Of a stretch of 64,000 bases of DNA, positions 8,312 to 16,852 are shown in pieces (position 1 is the stretch's first letter; every line of letters begins with the position of its first letter). The notes beneath the pieces are model-generated. The model made no database searches. It had not been told where the DNA came from and worked only from the letters and a program-made list of their open reading frames with translations. The stretch is from JAVKMO01 sp031539345 (GTDB lineage Bacteria > Bacteroidota > Bacteroidia > Chitinophagales > Chitinophagaceae). The position numbers were made by a program, and so were the translations under genes. The stretch spans positions 1 through 64,000 of the forward strand of contig JAVKMO010000027.1 in the NCBI GenBank assembly GCA_031539345.1. The letters run 5' to 3'.

Positions 8312-8578
8312 ATGGCACAGAATAAAGACATTAAATACCTCACTACACAGAAGGTAGACAATAGAGAAAAAAAATATTGTCGCTTTAAAAAAATGGGCAT
8401 TCATTATATTGACTATAAAGACCCAGAATTTTTGAAGAAATTTTTAAACGAACAAGGAAAAATGTTGCCACGTAGAATTACTGGTAACTCTTTAAAATTT
8501 CAACGCAAAATTTCTAATGCGATAAAAAAATGCAGACAAATGGCACTCTTGCCTTATGTTACAGACCTTTTAAAATAA
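8312..8578 (+). CDS. rpsR: 30S ribosomal protein bS18
   Basis: 88 aa; the core has KYCRFKK, DYKDPEFLKKF and RRITGNSLKFQRKISNAIK, then ALLPYV. Phe63 in LKFQRK replaces the Tyr of E. coli (AKYQRQ); an aromatic residue here is, as far as I recall, part of the anti-Shine-Dalgarno pocket in Bacteroidota ribosomes. Middle gene of the operon. Confidence 0.97.
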   Translation: MAQNKDIKYLTTQKVDNREKKYCRFKKMGIHYIDYKDPEFLKKFLNEQGKMLPRRITGNSLKFQRKISNAIKKCRQMALLPYVTDLLK

Positions 8579-8596
8579 CCCTTCATTCTCTACAAT

Positions 8597-9043
8597 ATGC
8601 AATTGATACTTATACAAGACGTGAACCATTTGGGTGCAATAAATGAAATCGTCAAAGTTAAAAATGGTTATGGCAGAAACTACCTTATACCCCAAAAGTT
8701 TGCCATCGAAGCAACGCCTTCAGCACTTAAACAATTAGAAGAAAAAATAAAAATCATTACCAAAAAAGAAGAAAAAATGTTGGCGGAAATCCAACAGGTA
8801 ATGCAACAATTATCGGCTTTAAAACTTTTGTTAAAAACCAAAGTCGGCACAACAGGAAAAATTTTTGGTAGCATTAGCACCGTGATGATTGCTCGACAAA
8901 TGAAAGAACAATTAGGCTATCAAATTGAAAGAAAAAGAATTAGCATTCCTGAAACGATTAAAGAAATTGGCGTTTATGAAGGAGAAGTGAATTTTGGAAA
9001 AGATAAAATAGCGAAATTTTCTTTTGAAATTATTGCAGAATAA
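8597..9043 (+). CDS. rplI: 50S ribosomal protein bL9
   Basis: 148 aa. The N-terminal domain has the bL9 signature (DVNHLGAINEIVKVKNGYGRNYL in modified spacing), then a long charged connecting helix (EKIKIITKKEEKMLAE) and the C-terminal rRNA-binding domain with GKIFGSIS. 18 bases after rpsR; last gene of the operon. Confidence 0.96.
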   Translation: MQLILIQDVNHLGAINEIVKVKNGYGRNYLIPQKFAIEATPSALKQLEEKIKIITKKEEKMLAEIQQVMQQLSALKLLLKTKVGTTGKIFGSISTVMIARQMKEQLGYQIERKRISIPETIKEIGVYEGEVNFGKDKIAKFSFEIIAE

Positions 9044-9158
9044 TTGACCTATAGAGAATGTGCGATTTTATGCACTCCTTTTTGTACAATAAAAATACTC
9101 TTGTTCTTATTCATTGAAATGATTTTCTTTTATTAGACTGAATTAAAATTATTCTTTT

Positions 9159-9842
9159 ATGTTAACAGCACACAGCCAACAATTAAACGTTGCAAACCCT
9201 TGGAGTGGAGGAAAAAGCCCCTATAACGTGAGTTATGGAAAAATTATGATTTGGTTTTTTCTTGTTAGCGATGCGTTCTCTTTTGGAGCATTGTTAATTT
9301 CATTATGGACAAACCGTTTTTCATTGACCTCTTGGCCAGACCCCAACGAAGTGTTTAGCTCTTTCCCTTTTATGGGACACACTTATTTGCCATTGATGTT
9401 TGTTAGTTTAATGACTTTCATCTTAATTGCTAGCTCTGTAACTATGGTTATGGCGGTGCAAGCGGGTCATAATATGGATAAATCAGGCGTAACAAAATGG
9501 ATGATATGGACGATTATTGGCGGTGCAGCTTTCTTAGCTTGCCAAGCGTGGGAATGGAATCACTTGTATCATCAAGGAGCTTGGTGGGGTAGTAACCCAT
9601 TTACAAATGTTGATGGAACAGTGGGAACGCCAGCCTTTACAAATTATTTTTTCACCGTAACCGGCTTTCATGGTTTTCACGTTTTTACAGGCGTATTATT
9701 TAATATCATGGTTTTAGTCAATACCCTAAAAGGCACGTACGAAAGAAGAGGACATTATGAAATGGTTGAAAAAATTGGCTTGTACTGGCACTTTGTAGAT
9801 TTGGTGTGGGTATTCGTATTTACTTGCTACTATTTATTGTAA
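9159..9842 (+). CDS. Heme-copper oxidase subunit III
   Basis: 227 aa, about six or seven membrane helices; WFFLVSDAFSFGALL in the first helix, the TGFHGFHVFTG helix and C-terminal HFVDLVWVFVF are subunit III hallmarks. It stabilises subunit I of a cytochrome c oxidase of the caa3/aa3 type that is widespread in Bacteroidota. Subunits I and II are not in the window. It is followed after 30 bases by a subunit IV gene, so the two form a short operon. Confidence 0.93.
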   Translation: MLTAHSQQLNVANPWSGGKSPYNVSYGKIMIWFFLVSDAFSFGALLISLWTNRFSLTSWPDPNEVFSSFPFMGHTYLPLMFVSLMTFILIASSVTMVMAVQAGHNMDKSGVTKWMIWTIIGGAAFLACQAWEWNHLYHQGAWWGSNPFTNVDGTVGTPAFTNYFFTVTGFHGFHVFTGVLFNIMVLVNTLKGTYERRGHYEMVEKIGLYWHFVDLVWVFVFTCYYLL

Positions 9843-9872
9843 CAATTTATTCTTCATCATAAATTATTTTCT

Positions 9873-10235
9873 ATGTCGCACGATACATCATCGAAAAAAA
9901 AACTCATGAAAGTGTTTTGGATTTTATTGGTTATCACCATTATTGAAATTGTATGGGGTATGTTTATCAGCCATGGACTTCCAAAATTTATCAATGCCTT
10001 ATTCTTTTTGAGTTTTACACTCATTAAAGCTGGTTATATTGTAGCAGAATTTATGCACTTAAAGTATGAACATAAGGCTTTTAGAATGGCGATTTTAGTT
10101 CCTTTAGTGTTTTTTTTCTGGTTCATTATTGCCTTTTGTTATGACGGAGGAGCATTTTTAGAAAACAAAAAAAAGTTCAATTCTGAAACAACGCTAAAAG
10201 CAAATTCTACAACAGACCATCAAGCACATCACTAA
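9873..10235 (+). CDS. Cytochrome c oxidase subunit IV (prokaryotic COX4-like)
   Basis: 120 aa with three hydrophobic helices (about 12-30, 40-62, 70-90) and the family segment GYIVAEFMHLKYEH. A Lys-rich N-terminus and a His-ending C-terminus face the cytoplasm. Co-transcribed with the subunit III gene and closed by the hairpin at 10260. Confidence 0.85.
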   Translation: MSHDTSSKKKLMKVFWILLVITIIEIVWGMFISHGLPKFINALFFLSFTLIKAGYIVAEFMHLKYEHKAFRMAILVPLVFFFWFIIAFCYDGGAFLENKKKFNSETTLKANSTTDHQAHH

Positions 10236-10259
10236 TTGCGATTGCTTTTATATCAATCT

Positions 10260-10292
10260 AAAAGGGTTTTCATTCTTTTACAAAACCCTTTT
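10260..10292 (+). terminator. Hairpin terminator after the oxidase genes
   Basis: Perfect 11-bp inverted repeat AAAAGGGTTTT / AAAACCCTTTT with an 11-base loop, 25 bases past the subunit IV stop. Confidence 0.7.
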
Positions 10293-10376
10293 AAAACTCA
10301 ATTCAACAGGTGTTAATTTTGCCAAAAAAAGTGTTTGCTCATTTTGCAATTTAACAGATTAAACGGAGTTTAATTT

Positions 10377-11051
10377 ATGCAAAACATATTTCTTCTAGGC
10401 ACAAGTACTTTGTCAATTAGCATTTTGCATACACTCACAGGACCTGACCATTATTTACCTTTTATTGTTTTGTCTAAATCGAAGCGTTGGAGTTTGCAAA
10501 CAACTCTTTTGTGGACTTTGATTTGTGGCATAGGACATTTGGCAAGCTCTGTTGTATTAGGTTTGTTCGGCGCTTGGTTGGGTTGGACAATGAGCACGTT
10601 GTTGCACATTGAAAGTAACAGAGGAACTTGGGTGGCATGGATTTTTATTGTGATTGGATTGGCTTATACAATATGGGGATATTGGAAAATTAATCGCGTT
10701 CATCAGCATTTTCATATCCAAGACAACGAAGTGTATGTACACCAACATCAAAACCAAAAAGGTAAAAAAACAACTCTTTGGGTTTTGTTTATTGTATTTG
10801 TTTTAGGGCCTTGTGAACCTTTAATTCCCTTGTTATTTTCGACCGCAAACGAACAATCTATTTCTACTTTATTATTTGTATTAGTCTGCTTTTCCATCGG
10901 AACTTTAGTCAGCATGCTCCTTATGGTAGTGGCAGGTTTTTATGGTTTAGGGTGGATGAAAAAAACGAATGCATTAGAAAAATACATTCATTGCATTGCT
11001 GGTATCACCATTTTAATCAGCGGATTAGGTATGTTATTATTAGAATGGTAA
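10377..11051 (+). CDS. UreH/NiCoT-like membrane protein, possible metal transporter
   Basis: 224 aa, six predicted helices. TM1 holds HTLTGPDHYLPF (about 18-29), the HxxxxDH-type signature of nickel/cobalt transporters and the UreH-like branch. A central His-rich cytoplasmic loop (HQHFHIQDNE... HQHQNQ, about 108-126) would bind metal ions, and the second half repeats the pattern with VLGPCEPLIPLL. Metal specificity cannot be read; Ni, Co or Cu handling are all possible. The cytochrome oxidase genes just upstream make a link to copper supply conceivable, but a terminator separates them. It is 19 bases before xerD and probably co-transcribed with it. Confidence 0.72.
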   Translation: MQNIFLLGTSTLSISILHTLTGPDHYLPFIVLSKSKRWSLQTTLLWTLICGIGHLASSVVLGLFGAWLGWTMSTLLHIESNRGTWVAWIFIVIGLAYTIWGYWKINRVHQHFHIQDNEVYVHQHQNQKGKKTTLWVLFIVFVLGPCEPLIPLLFSTANEQSISTLLFVLVCFSIGTLVSMLLMVVAGFYGLGWMKKTNALEKYIHCIAGITILISGLGMLLLEW

Positions 11052-11070
11052 CGTCCTCAACCACTTACGT

Positions 11071-11973
11071 ATGACTTGGCAAAGTTGTATCAAAGGATTT
11101 CAAGCCTATTTAATTTTAGAGCGTTCCTTATCAGCAAACACAATTGCAGCCTACATCAACGACGTTGAAAAATTACATACCTATTGTACCCTTCAGGCTA
11201 TTTCTAAACAACCGACACAAGTTACACTTGACGATTTGCAAGCCTGCGTAAAATATTTTCATGACTTAGGTCTGCATGCACGTTCTCAAGCAAGAATTAT
11301 CTCTGGTATCAAACATTTTTTTCAGTATTGCATTATCGAACAAATTGTCAAAGAAAATCCCAGCGAATTATTAGAAGCACCCAAACTGCCGAAATACCTT
11401 CCTGATGTATTGGCATTTGCAGAAATTGAACACATGATTCAATGCATTGATTTAAGCCACGTCAATGGCACACGTAATAAAGCAATGCTCGAAGTATTGT
11501 ATAGTTGTGGATTGCGTGTAAGCGAGTTGATAGACCTTAAACTTTCGCATATTTATAGTGCAGAACAAATTATAAAAGTGATTGGTAAGGGCAATAAAGA
11601 GCGTCTTATTCCGATTGGCGATAGTGCCTTAAAGCAAGTTCGGCTGTATGTGGAAACGGATAGAAAAAAAGCAACTTTTGTAGAAAAATATAGTGATATG
11701 GTTTTTGTTTCTGCTGCGGGCAAGCCGATTAGTCGCGTGATGGTTTTTTATATTATCAAAGCATTCGCTAAACAAAGCGGCATACAAAAAGAAATTTCAC
11801 CGCATACTTTTCGTCATTCTTTTGCAACGCATTTAATTGAAAACGGAGCTGATTTACGCGCCATTCAAGAAATGCTCGGACACGAAAGCATCGTAACGAC
11901 AGAAATTTATACACATTTAAATAAATCTTTTTTGCGTGATACGCTACAAAAACACCATCCGAGGTATCGGTAA
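11071..11973 (+). CDS. xerD: Site-specific tyrosine recombinase XerD-like
   Basis: 300 aa, the usual XerC/D length. N-terminal SAM-like domain (1-95), catalytic domain with the full set of active residues: R149 (CGLRVSE), K173, H245 and R248 (SPHTFRHSFATH), H271 (LGHESI), Y280 (TEIYTHL). Resolves chromosome dimers at dif during division. Its place among core genes and the absence of phage or cassette genes argue for the housekeeping recombinase rather than an element integrase. Confidence 0.9.
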   Translation: MTWQSCIKGFQAYLILERSLSANTIAAYINDVEKLHTYCTLQAISKQPTQVTLDDLQACVKYFHDLGLHARSQARIISGIKHFFQYCIIEQIVKENPSELLEAPKLPKYLPDVLAFAEIEHMIQCIDLSHVNGTRNKAMLEVLYSCGLRVSELIDLKLSHIYSAEQIIKVIGKGNKERLIPIGDSALKQVRLYVETDRKKATFVEKYSDMVFVSAAGKPISRVMVFYIIKAFAKQSGIQKEISPHTFRHSFATHLIENGADLRAIQEMLGHESIVTTEIYTHLNKSFLRDTLQKHHPRYR

Positions 11974-11981
11974 AATTCGGC

Positions 11982-12113
11982 TTATTTTAAGGCAATGATG
12001 CTTAGAATAATGCCAATTGCACTACCAACGATGATAATTGTCCATTTCAGGCTTTCTATTTTTTGGTTTGATATTGACTATTTGTGTATTGATATTGTCT
12101 AATGTACTTATCG
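11982..12113 (-). pseudogene. Relic of a small coiled-coil/membrane protein
   Basis: On the minus strand a frame of 31 codons ending TAA at 11982 encodes KIESLKWTIIIVGSAIGIIL and a short tail, that is, one amphipathic stretch plus one membrane helix. It has no start codon. A neighbouring frame upstream encodes STLDNINTQIVNIK, which would continue it if one base changed near the A-run at about 12057. Reads as the decayed end of a small tail-anchored protein of unknown role. Confidence 0.3.
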
Positions 12114-12896
12114 TTACTGATACACTCTGATATAATCTATTTCGAGTGTTGCCGATGTAAAATTAGGGTCGATCGTTTGACCGAAATGTCCGCCTAAAGC
12201 CATGTTTATCAACAAGAAAAAATTGTGATTGAAGGGAAACTTGTTTTTGTTTTTAAAAGTGAAAAAAGGAACCTTATCAACAGAAATTGTAATTGTTTTT
12301 GGCGACCATTCTAATTGATAGAGATGAAATTCGGTAGAAGCCGTCGGTATCATTGTGGTCAATCCATTACCATTGTCTCCGTATCGTTCAGGATAATGCA
12401 AAGTGCCATACACTTTATTTTGTTGTCTGCCTACATGTTCCAAAATATCTATTTCGCCACATTGTGGCCATTTTGATTTAGGATGAAAAGTTTCGCCAAG
12501 CATCCATACTGCAGGCCACGTGCCTACGCCCATTGGCACTTTTGCACGCACTTCTACTTTGCCATATTGAAACATAAATTTTTTGTAGGAGTGTAGCCTC
12601 GCAGAGGTGTATTTTGCGTTCTCGTAATTTTCTTTTTGGGCAATAATTTTTAATACGCCTTTCTGCACAATCGCATTGTTTGTTCTGTTTGTATAATATT
12701 GCTCTTCGTAGTTGCCCCAGCCGTTATTGCCTAAATCATAAGACCATTTTGTAGAATCAGGGGCACCATCAACATTAAATTCATCTGACCAAACAAGTTG
12801 AGAAAAATTTGATTGATGATTTTTTTGTTGATGAATAATTGTGTTGCTATCTGCTGATAGTAAAAGTAAAGAAGCAAAAAGAGAAGATAAAAACAT
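12114..12896 (-). CDS. GH16 endo-beta-glucanase (laminarinase-type), single domain
   Basis: 260 aa: hydrophobic signal (1-15), then one GH16 beta-jelly-roll domain (about 33-260). Catalytic motif GEIDILEHVG: nucleophile E148, D150, acid/base E153, the ExDxxE form of laminarinases. Also WPAVWMLG before it and the GH16 ending IDYIRVYQ. Predicted to cut beta-1,3-glucan in the periplasm or outside the cell. No type IX C-terminal sorting domain is present. Last gene of the PUL, 32 bases after the larger GH16. Confidence 0.92.
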   Translation of the reverse strand: MFLSSLFASLLLLSADSNTIIHQQKNHQSNFSQLVWSDEFNVDGAPDSTKWSYDLGNNGWGNYEEQYYTNRTNNAIVQKGVLKIIAQKENYENAKYTSARLHSYKKFMFQYGKVEVRAKVPMGVGTWPAVWMLGETFHPKSKWPQCGEIDILEHVGRQQNKVYGTLHYPERYGDNGNGLTTMIPTASTEFHLYQLEWSPKTITISVDKVPFFTFKNKNKFPFNHNFFLLINMALGGHFGQTIDPNFTSATLEIDYIRVYQ

Positions 12897-12928
12897 CGAT
12901 TTTGAAAATTGAGATGGCGAAAAATTAT

Positions 12929-14608
12929 TTATTGATACACTCTAACATAATCTATTTCCATAGTAGAGCAATTAAAATTTGTAGGAATATTGCCACCTAA
13001 AGTGCCATCCATAGCCACGTTCAGAAGGAGAAAAAAGTTTTGATTGTAAGGGACACTTGCATTATTTGTAAACGTGTGAAATAAATTGCCGTCCACAAAA
13101 AATTTAATCTGTGTACTATTCCATTCCATTGCGTAAACATGAAAGGCACTCGTTGCATTTGTAATTGTTGTCCTTTGTACAACAGCATTGCCGGCAGAAT
13201 TTCCTGGATAATGCAAAGCACTAATGATCGTATTCGGATCGTTGCCCACGTGTTCCATGATGTCGATTTCGCCGCAAGCAGGCCAACCTGCTGCAGAGCT
13301 AAAATTAGAACCTAACATCCATATCGCAGGCCATGTGCCTCCACCAGCAGGCAATTTTGCTTTTACTTCTACTTTTCCATATTTAAAATTAAAAAGGGTT
13401 TGTGTTTTTATGCGTGCTGAAGTATAAGAACGTCCTTGATAGCTTTCTTTGATTGCTGTTATTTTTAAAATGCCGTCTTTTGCGGTAACGTTTTTTTGGA
13501 GATTGGTATAGTATTGAGCTTCGTTATTTCCCCATCCGCCACTACCTGTACCGACATCATAAGTCCAATTTTTGCTACATGGCGGCCCATCTGTATTAAA
13601 TTCGTCTGCCCAAACTAAAGTAGCAAAATTGCCTGTACCTGCATTTCCTGTTACTCCGCTATTTGCACAAGCAACGGGATTGGCTGTTTCAGTATTGCCA
13701 CACACTTCTACTGTTTCTCCGCCTGTGTCGTCAGTCGTGGCTTCAAAAATGTGATACCATTTTAAAGCACCCGTTGGGGTTTGTTGAATGCCCGCTACTG
13801 ACAATTTAGTGTCTGTTAGTTCTATAATTTCATATTCTGTAACACCTGCAAAATAAGACAAGGTGCTTGAAGACACACTCAGCATCTTTTTTCCAGCACT
13901 GTTTTTATATATTGAAAAATTTGAATTTGTTTTTATTTTATTGTTAACAGCTCTGCATTCATCATTGTTTTGTGATGGATTTGCTGTTGGATACAAGCCT
14001 TTTACTTCTTGCCAGTTGATGCGTATTTGTTGATTAGAACCTGTATTTAATCGATACGAAAAGTCAGACCCAAAAGTTAATAAATCATCTTCCATACAAG
14101 GAGATATAGCAGACTCTGAGGCTGAATAATAATCAGGAAAATTTTTATTGGGGTCGCCAACGCCAAAATAATTTGTTTCTGTTTTTTTCCATTTCCACGT
14201 TTTACGATTTCCTTTTGTTAAAAACTGTAATTCTTGTGTTAGTTCAAATTTAACGCTCACCTCTATATTGAGAGAGTCTTTTTGATACAATCCTCCGTTG
14301 CCATAAGCAATGACATAGACTTTGTATTTTCTTTTGCCGGGTTTGGTATAAACGTTAGTTGCCTTTCCGTTTGCCGAAATAAAAGGCACGGTAGCGTCTT
14401 CTTCAAATAAATAATGATACACGTTCGCGTCATCTGCTTGGGCTACAAACTCAACCTTTCCAGATTCATCTTGGCTGATGGTTGTAGATATGCTCAATTT
14501 TGATGGCGTAACCAAGTTGCCTAAACGGTATGTTTTGTTGCAAAAAATAAAAAGACAAACAAACAATAACAATAAAAAAAAGATACGAATGGTTTTTAGG
14601 GTTTGCAT
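12929..14608 (-). CDS. GH16 lipoprotein with N-terminal PKD-like and unknown middle domains
   Basis: 559 aa. N-terminal hydrophobic segment ending LFIFC (Cys23) suggests a lipoprotein. Residues about 38-115 look like a PKD domain (DDANVYHYLFEED, KVYVIAYGNGG); 125-300 is a middle domain with a TWKWKKTETNYFGVG start as found in surface glycan-binding lipoproteins of PULs; 325-559 is GH16 with GEIDIMEHVG (E447, D449, E452). Probably a surface endo-acting glucanase that makes the oligosaccharides imported by SusCD. Same strand as and upstream of the small GH16; the two catalytic domains are clearly paralogous. Confidence 0.9.
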   Translation of the reverse strand: MQTLKTIRIFFLLLLFVCLFIFCNKTYRLGNLVTPSKLSISTTISQDESGKVEFVAQADDANVYHYLFEEDATVPFISANGKATNVYTKPGKRKYKVYVIAYGNGGLYQKDSLNIEVSVKFELTQELQFLTKGNRKTWKWKKTETNYFGVGDPNKNFPDYYSASESAISPCMEDDLLTFGSDFSYRLNTGSNQQIRINWQEVKGLYPTANPSQNNDECRAVNNKIKTNSNFSIYKNSAGKKMLSVSSSTLSYFAGVTEYEIIELTDTKLSVAGIQQTPTGALKWYHIFEATTDDTGGETVEVCGNTETANPVACANSGVTGNAGTGNFATLVWADEFNTDGPPCSKNWTYDVGTGSGGWGNNEAQYYTNLQKNVTAKDGILKITAIKESYQGRSYTSARIKTQTLFNFKYGKVEVKAKLPAGGGTWPAIWMLGSNFSSAAGWPACGEIDIMEHVGNDPNTIISALHYPGNSAGNAVVQRTTITNATSAFHVYAMEWNSTQIKFFVDGNLFHTFTNNASVPYNQNFFLLLNVAMDGTLGGNIPTNFNCSTMEIDYVRVYQ

Positions 14609-14666
14609 AAATCATACATTTTAAATGAAGGGTATTGTTTGCTTGTCTTTTGGATACTTAAAAAAA

Positions 14667-16709
14667 TTAGTAGAAATAAACGTTGTCGATATAGACAGCT
14701 TGACCACCAGCCAAATCATCTACAGGGTCAATCAATACTTGGTGTAGTGTAGTTGATAACCCAGAGAAATTACTAAGAGGGATATCCATACTCACCCAAC
14801 TTCCTTCGGCAATAGCTGACCATGCGGTAGTAGCTTCGTATGTAGCACTACTATTCGTATTTACGAGTTTCACTAAAACGCCAGCTCCTGTGGTTGGTTT
14901 TTTAGATACCCAAATATCATAATGTAATTTTGTTTTTCCTGTAATGTCTATTGATGAAGTAAGAGCAAATGGTAAAAAATTTGGCGTTTTCTTCACAGCG
15001 TTTCCGGCTATTGTTTCTTCTGTTACAGTCTCACCCCAGCCTGGATTTGTACTACTCGCAACATTCGTGTAGGCATTACTATACAAGCTAATAACATTTG
15101 CCGCATCTGTTGTAGGTGCTGTAGGAACTGTTATTGGAGCTGCTGCTGCAGCAGGGGGTGTTCCTATGCCAAAAAAATAAATATTGTCTAAATAGAGCGT
15201 TCCGCTACCTACTACTTTCATTTGGATAACATTTGTCAAATTAACCGCCGTAAAACTTGATAGTGGAATATCTATACTGCCCCATTGATTTTTAGTAGTT
15301 ACCGGTACTGTTACCAATGTTTCTCCTCCTCCTATTATTGTTATTTTAAAGTCATTCATATCAGGCGTCCAATAATCTACGTGCATGGTTGCTTTGGTAG
15401 ATAAATTGACAGATGTAAATTCTGTGCCTTGATAGTTGAGATTGGCATATTTGATGACTTTGTTTCCAGCTATTGTTTCTTCAGAATATGTAGTTGCTTG
15501 GCCCCAACCTGGATTCCAATTTGTAACTGTAATGCCAGCAGTATAAGTCTCGCTATACAAACTAATCACATCTGCCGCAGTTGTTGTAGGTGCTGTAGGT
15601 GCTGTTGTTGGAGCTGCTGCTGCAGGTGGAGCTGTTCCTACTACTTGTGTAATGTCATCAAAATAATAAACCGCGCCGTTGCCTGCGGCTCCGTTATCAA
15701 AAATGACTACTAATTTTTTGTATGCAGGTGTGCCTGTTGGTCCAAAATAAAATTCGATGTCTTGCCATGTATTCGCGGCAGTGATAGTAAATTCTTTTTC
15801 GATGTTTGCTGGAGTGCCTTCCAATTTTAATAACACTTTTTTTCCTGCAACTGGGCTATATACTTTCATTTTGATTGCTTTGTTGGTTGTAAAGTCGATA
15901 TTCGCATTTAAAGTATATGCAATACCTGCCCAAGTTGTCGCACCGCCTTTGGTATATTTCGCCACTTTTGTAGAAGTGTTTACGCCTGTTTTAGAAGGGT
16001 TGTCTGCTAAAGCATATTCACCACCATCAAAACCTGCCCATCCGCCATAATCTGTATTGGCAGTTTCAAAGGTCATAGGTAAAGTTGCTGCTGTTAGGGT
16101 TACAACGTCTGCTTGGGTGATATCATCAATATAAAACGTTGTGCCGTCTATAACGTCATACACAAATGTTATTCTTTGATATGTTTGGGTTAAATCAACA
16201 GCAGAAAAATTAAACGTAATTTCTTCCCAAGTGTTCGCCGCAGTTAAAGTTTGTGTTACGGTTTTGTTGATGTTTCCGTCGGTTTTGTTTTCTAATTTGA
16301 TACTAATTTTTTGTCCCGCGACAGTGCTATAAATTTTTATTTTGATTCCTTTTTTAGTAGCAAAATCAATCGGGTCTTTTAGCGTAATATGTGCGCCGCC
16401 CCAAGTTGAAGAGCCTGTTGCAGGTTCTACAATTTTTAACACTTTTCCAGTTGTGTTTAGCCCTGTTTTGCTTGGATTATCAACTATTGATGCGGTTGTA
16501 GTTGCGTCATTACCGCTTGATGCACTTGAAAAGCTCACTGTTTTGTAAATGATATTCGTGTCTTCAAAAGTAATCGGCAACACAATGTTTGAATCTTTTG
16601 TTGTTGTATTGGTTGGGGTTGGGGGTACTACTGTTGGCGTTGTTTCATTTTTAGAGCAACTGAATACCAATACTGCAATACCACAGATGAATAGTGATTT
16701 TAAGTTCAT
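14667..16709 (-). CDS. Four-module glycan-binding surface lipoprotein
   Basis: 680 aa. Signal with lipobox VFSC (Cys18), then a Thr/Pro-rich linker (21-40). Four beta-rich modules: two of type A (about 41-205 and 206-355; openings LPITFEDTN and LPMTFETAN, each ending FYIDDITQ or YYFDDITQ) and two of type B (about 378-520 and 545-680; openings DVISLYSETY and NVISLYSNAY, each ending LDNIYF or IDNVYFY). Ala/Pro/Thr linkers join them. Modules of this kind accompany GH16 laminarinases in Bacteroidota and act as carbohydrate binders, in the position of SusE/F-like proteins. No catalytic motif seen. Ligand predicted as beta-glucan from the neighbours. Confidence 0.8.
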   Translation of the reverse strand: MNLKSLFICGIAVLVFSCSKNETTPTVVPPTPTNTTTKDSNIVLPITFEDTNIIYKTVSFSSASSGNDATTTASIVDNPSKTGLNTTGKVLKIVEPATGSSTWGGAHITLKDPIDFATKKGIKIKIYSTVAGQKISIKLENKTDGNINKTVTQTLTAANTWEEITFNFSAVDLTQTYQRITFVYDVIDGTTFYIDDITQADVVTLTAATLPMTFETANTDYGGWAGFDGGEYALADNPSKTGVNTSTKVAKYTKGGATTWAGIAYTLNANIDFTTNKAIKMKVYSPVAGKKVLLKLEGTPANIEKEFTITAANTWQDIEFYFGPTGTPAYKKLVVIFDNGAAGNGAVYYFDDITQVVGTAPPAAAAPTTAPTAPTTTAADVISLYSETYTAGITVTNWNPGWGQATTYSEETIAGNKVIKYANLNYQGTEFTSVNLSTKATMHVDYWTPDMNDFKITIIGGGETLVTVPVTTKNQWGSIDIPLSSFTAVNLTNVIQMKVVGSGTLYLDNIYFFGIGTPPAAAAAPITVPTAPTTDAANVISLYSNAYTNVASSTNPGWGETVTEETIAGNAVKKTPNFLPFALTSSIDITGKTKLHYDIWVSKKPTTGAGVLVKLVNTNSSATYEATTAWSAIAEGSWVSMDIPLSNFSGLSTTLHQVLIDPVDDLAGGQAVYIDNVYFY
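15080..15171 (-). repeat. Internal DNA repeat, linker plus start of binding module B2
   Basis: About 90 bases nearly repeated at 15552-15640, encoding the Ala/Pro/Thr linker and the VISLYS start of the type B modules. Shows recent tandem duplication inside the binding lipoprotein gene. Confidence 0.65.
15552..15640 (-). repeat. Internal DNA repeat, linker plus start of binding module B1
   Basis: Partner of the repeat at 15080-15171. Confidence 0.65.
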
Positions 16710-16852
16710 AAAGATTTGTTTTAAGTGAATAAAAATTCGATAAAAGGGTTTGTGTCAATAAAGAAGGATTGTTTGTCTTGACTACGGAAAGTGGTCATAA
16801 CGCCTTGTGGTTGTGTGTTTCATAAGCATTTTGTTTGTTGTGGTTAATGAGT

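Noticed and set aside
9050..9085. GTGC/GCAC hairpin after rplI followed by CCTTTTTG
   Set aside because: Only four pairs in the stem; too weak to call a terminator.
11071..11973. Tyrosine recombinase as the integrase of a mobile element
   Set aside because: Length and motifs match the housekeeping XerC/D, neighbours are core genes, and no attachment repeats or element genes were seen.
15429..15713. Cysteine-rich plus-strand frame (runs of Cys)
   Set aside because: It is the antisense of the Ala/Thr-rich linkers of the binding lipoprotein; the Cys runs come from the repeated GCA/GCT codons read on the other strand.
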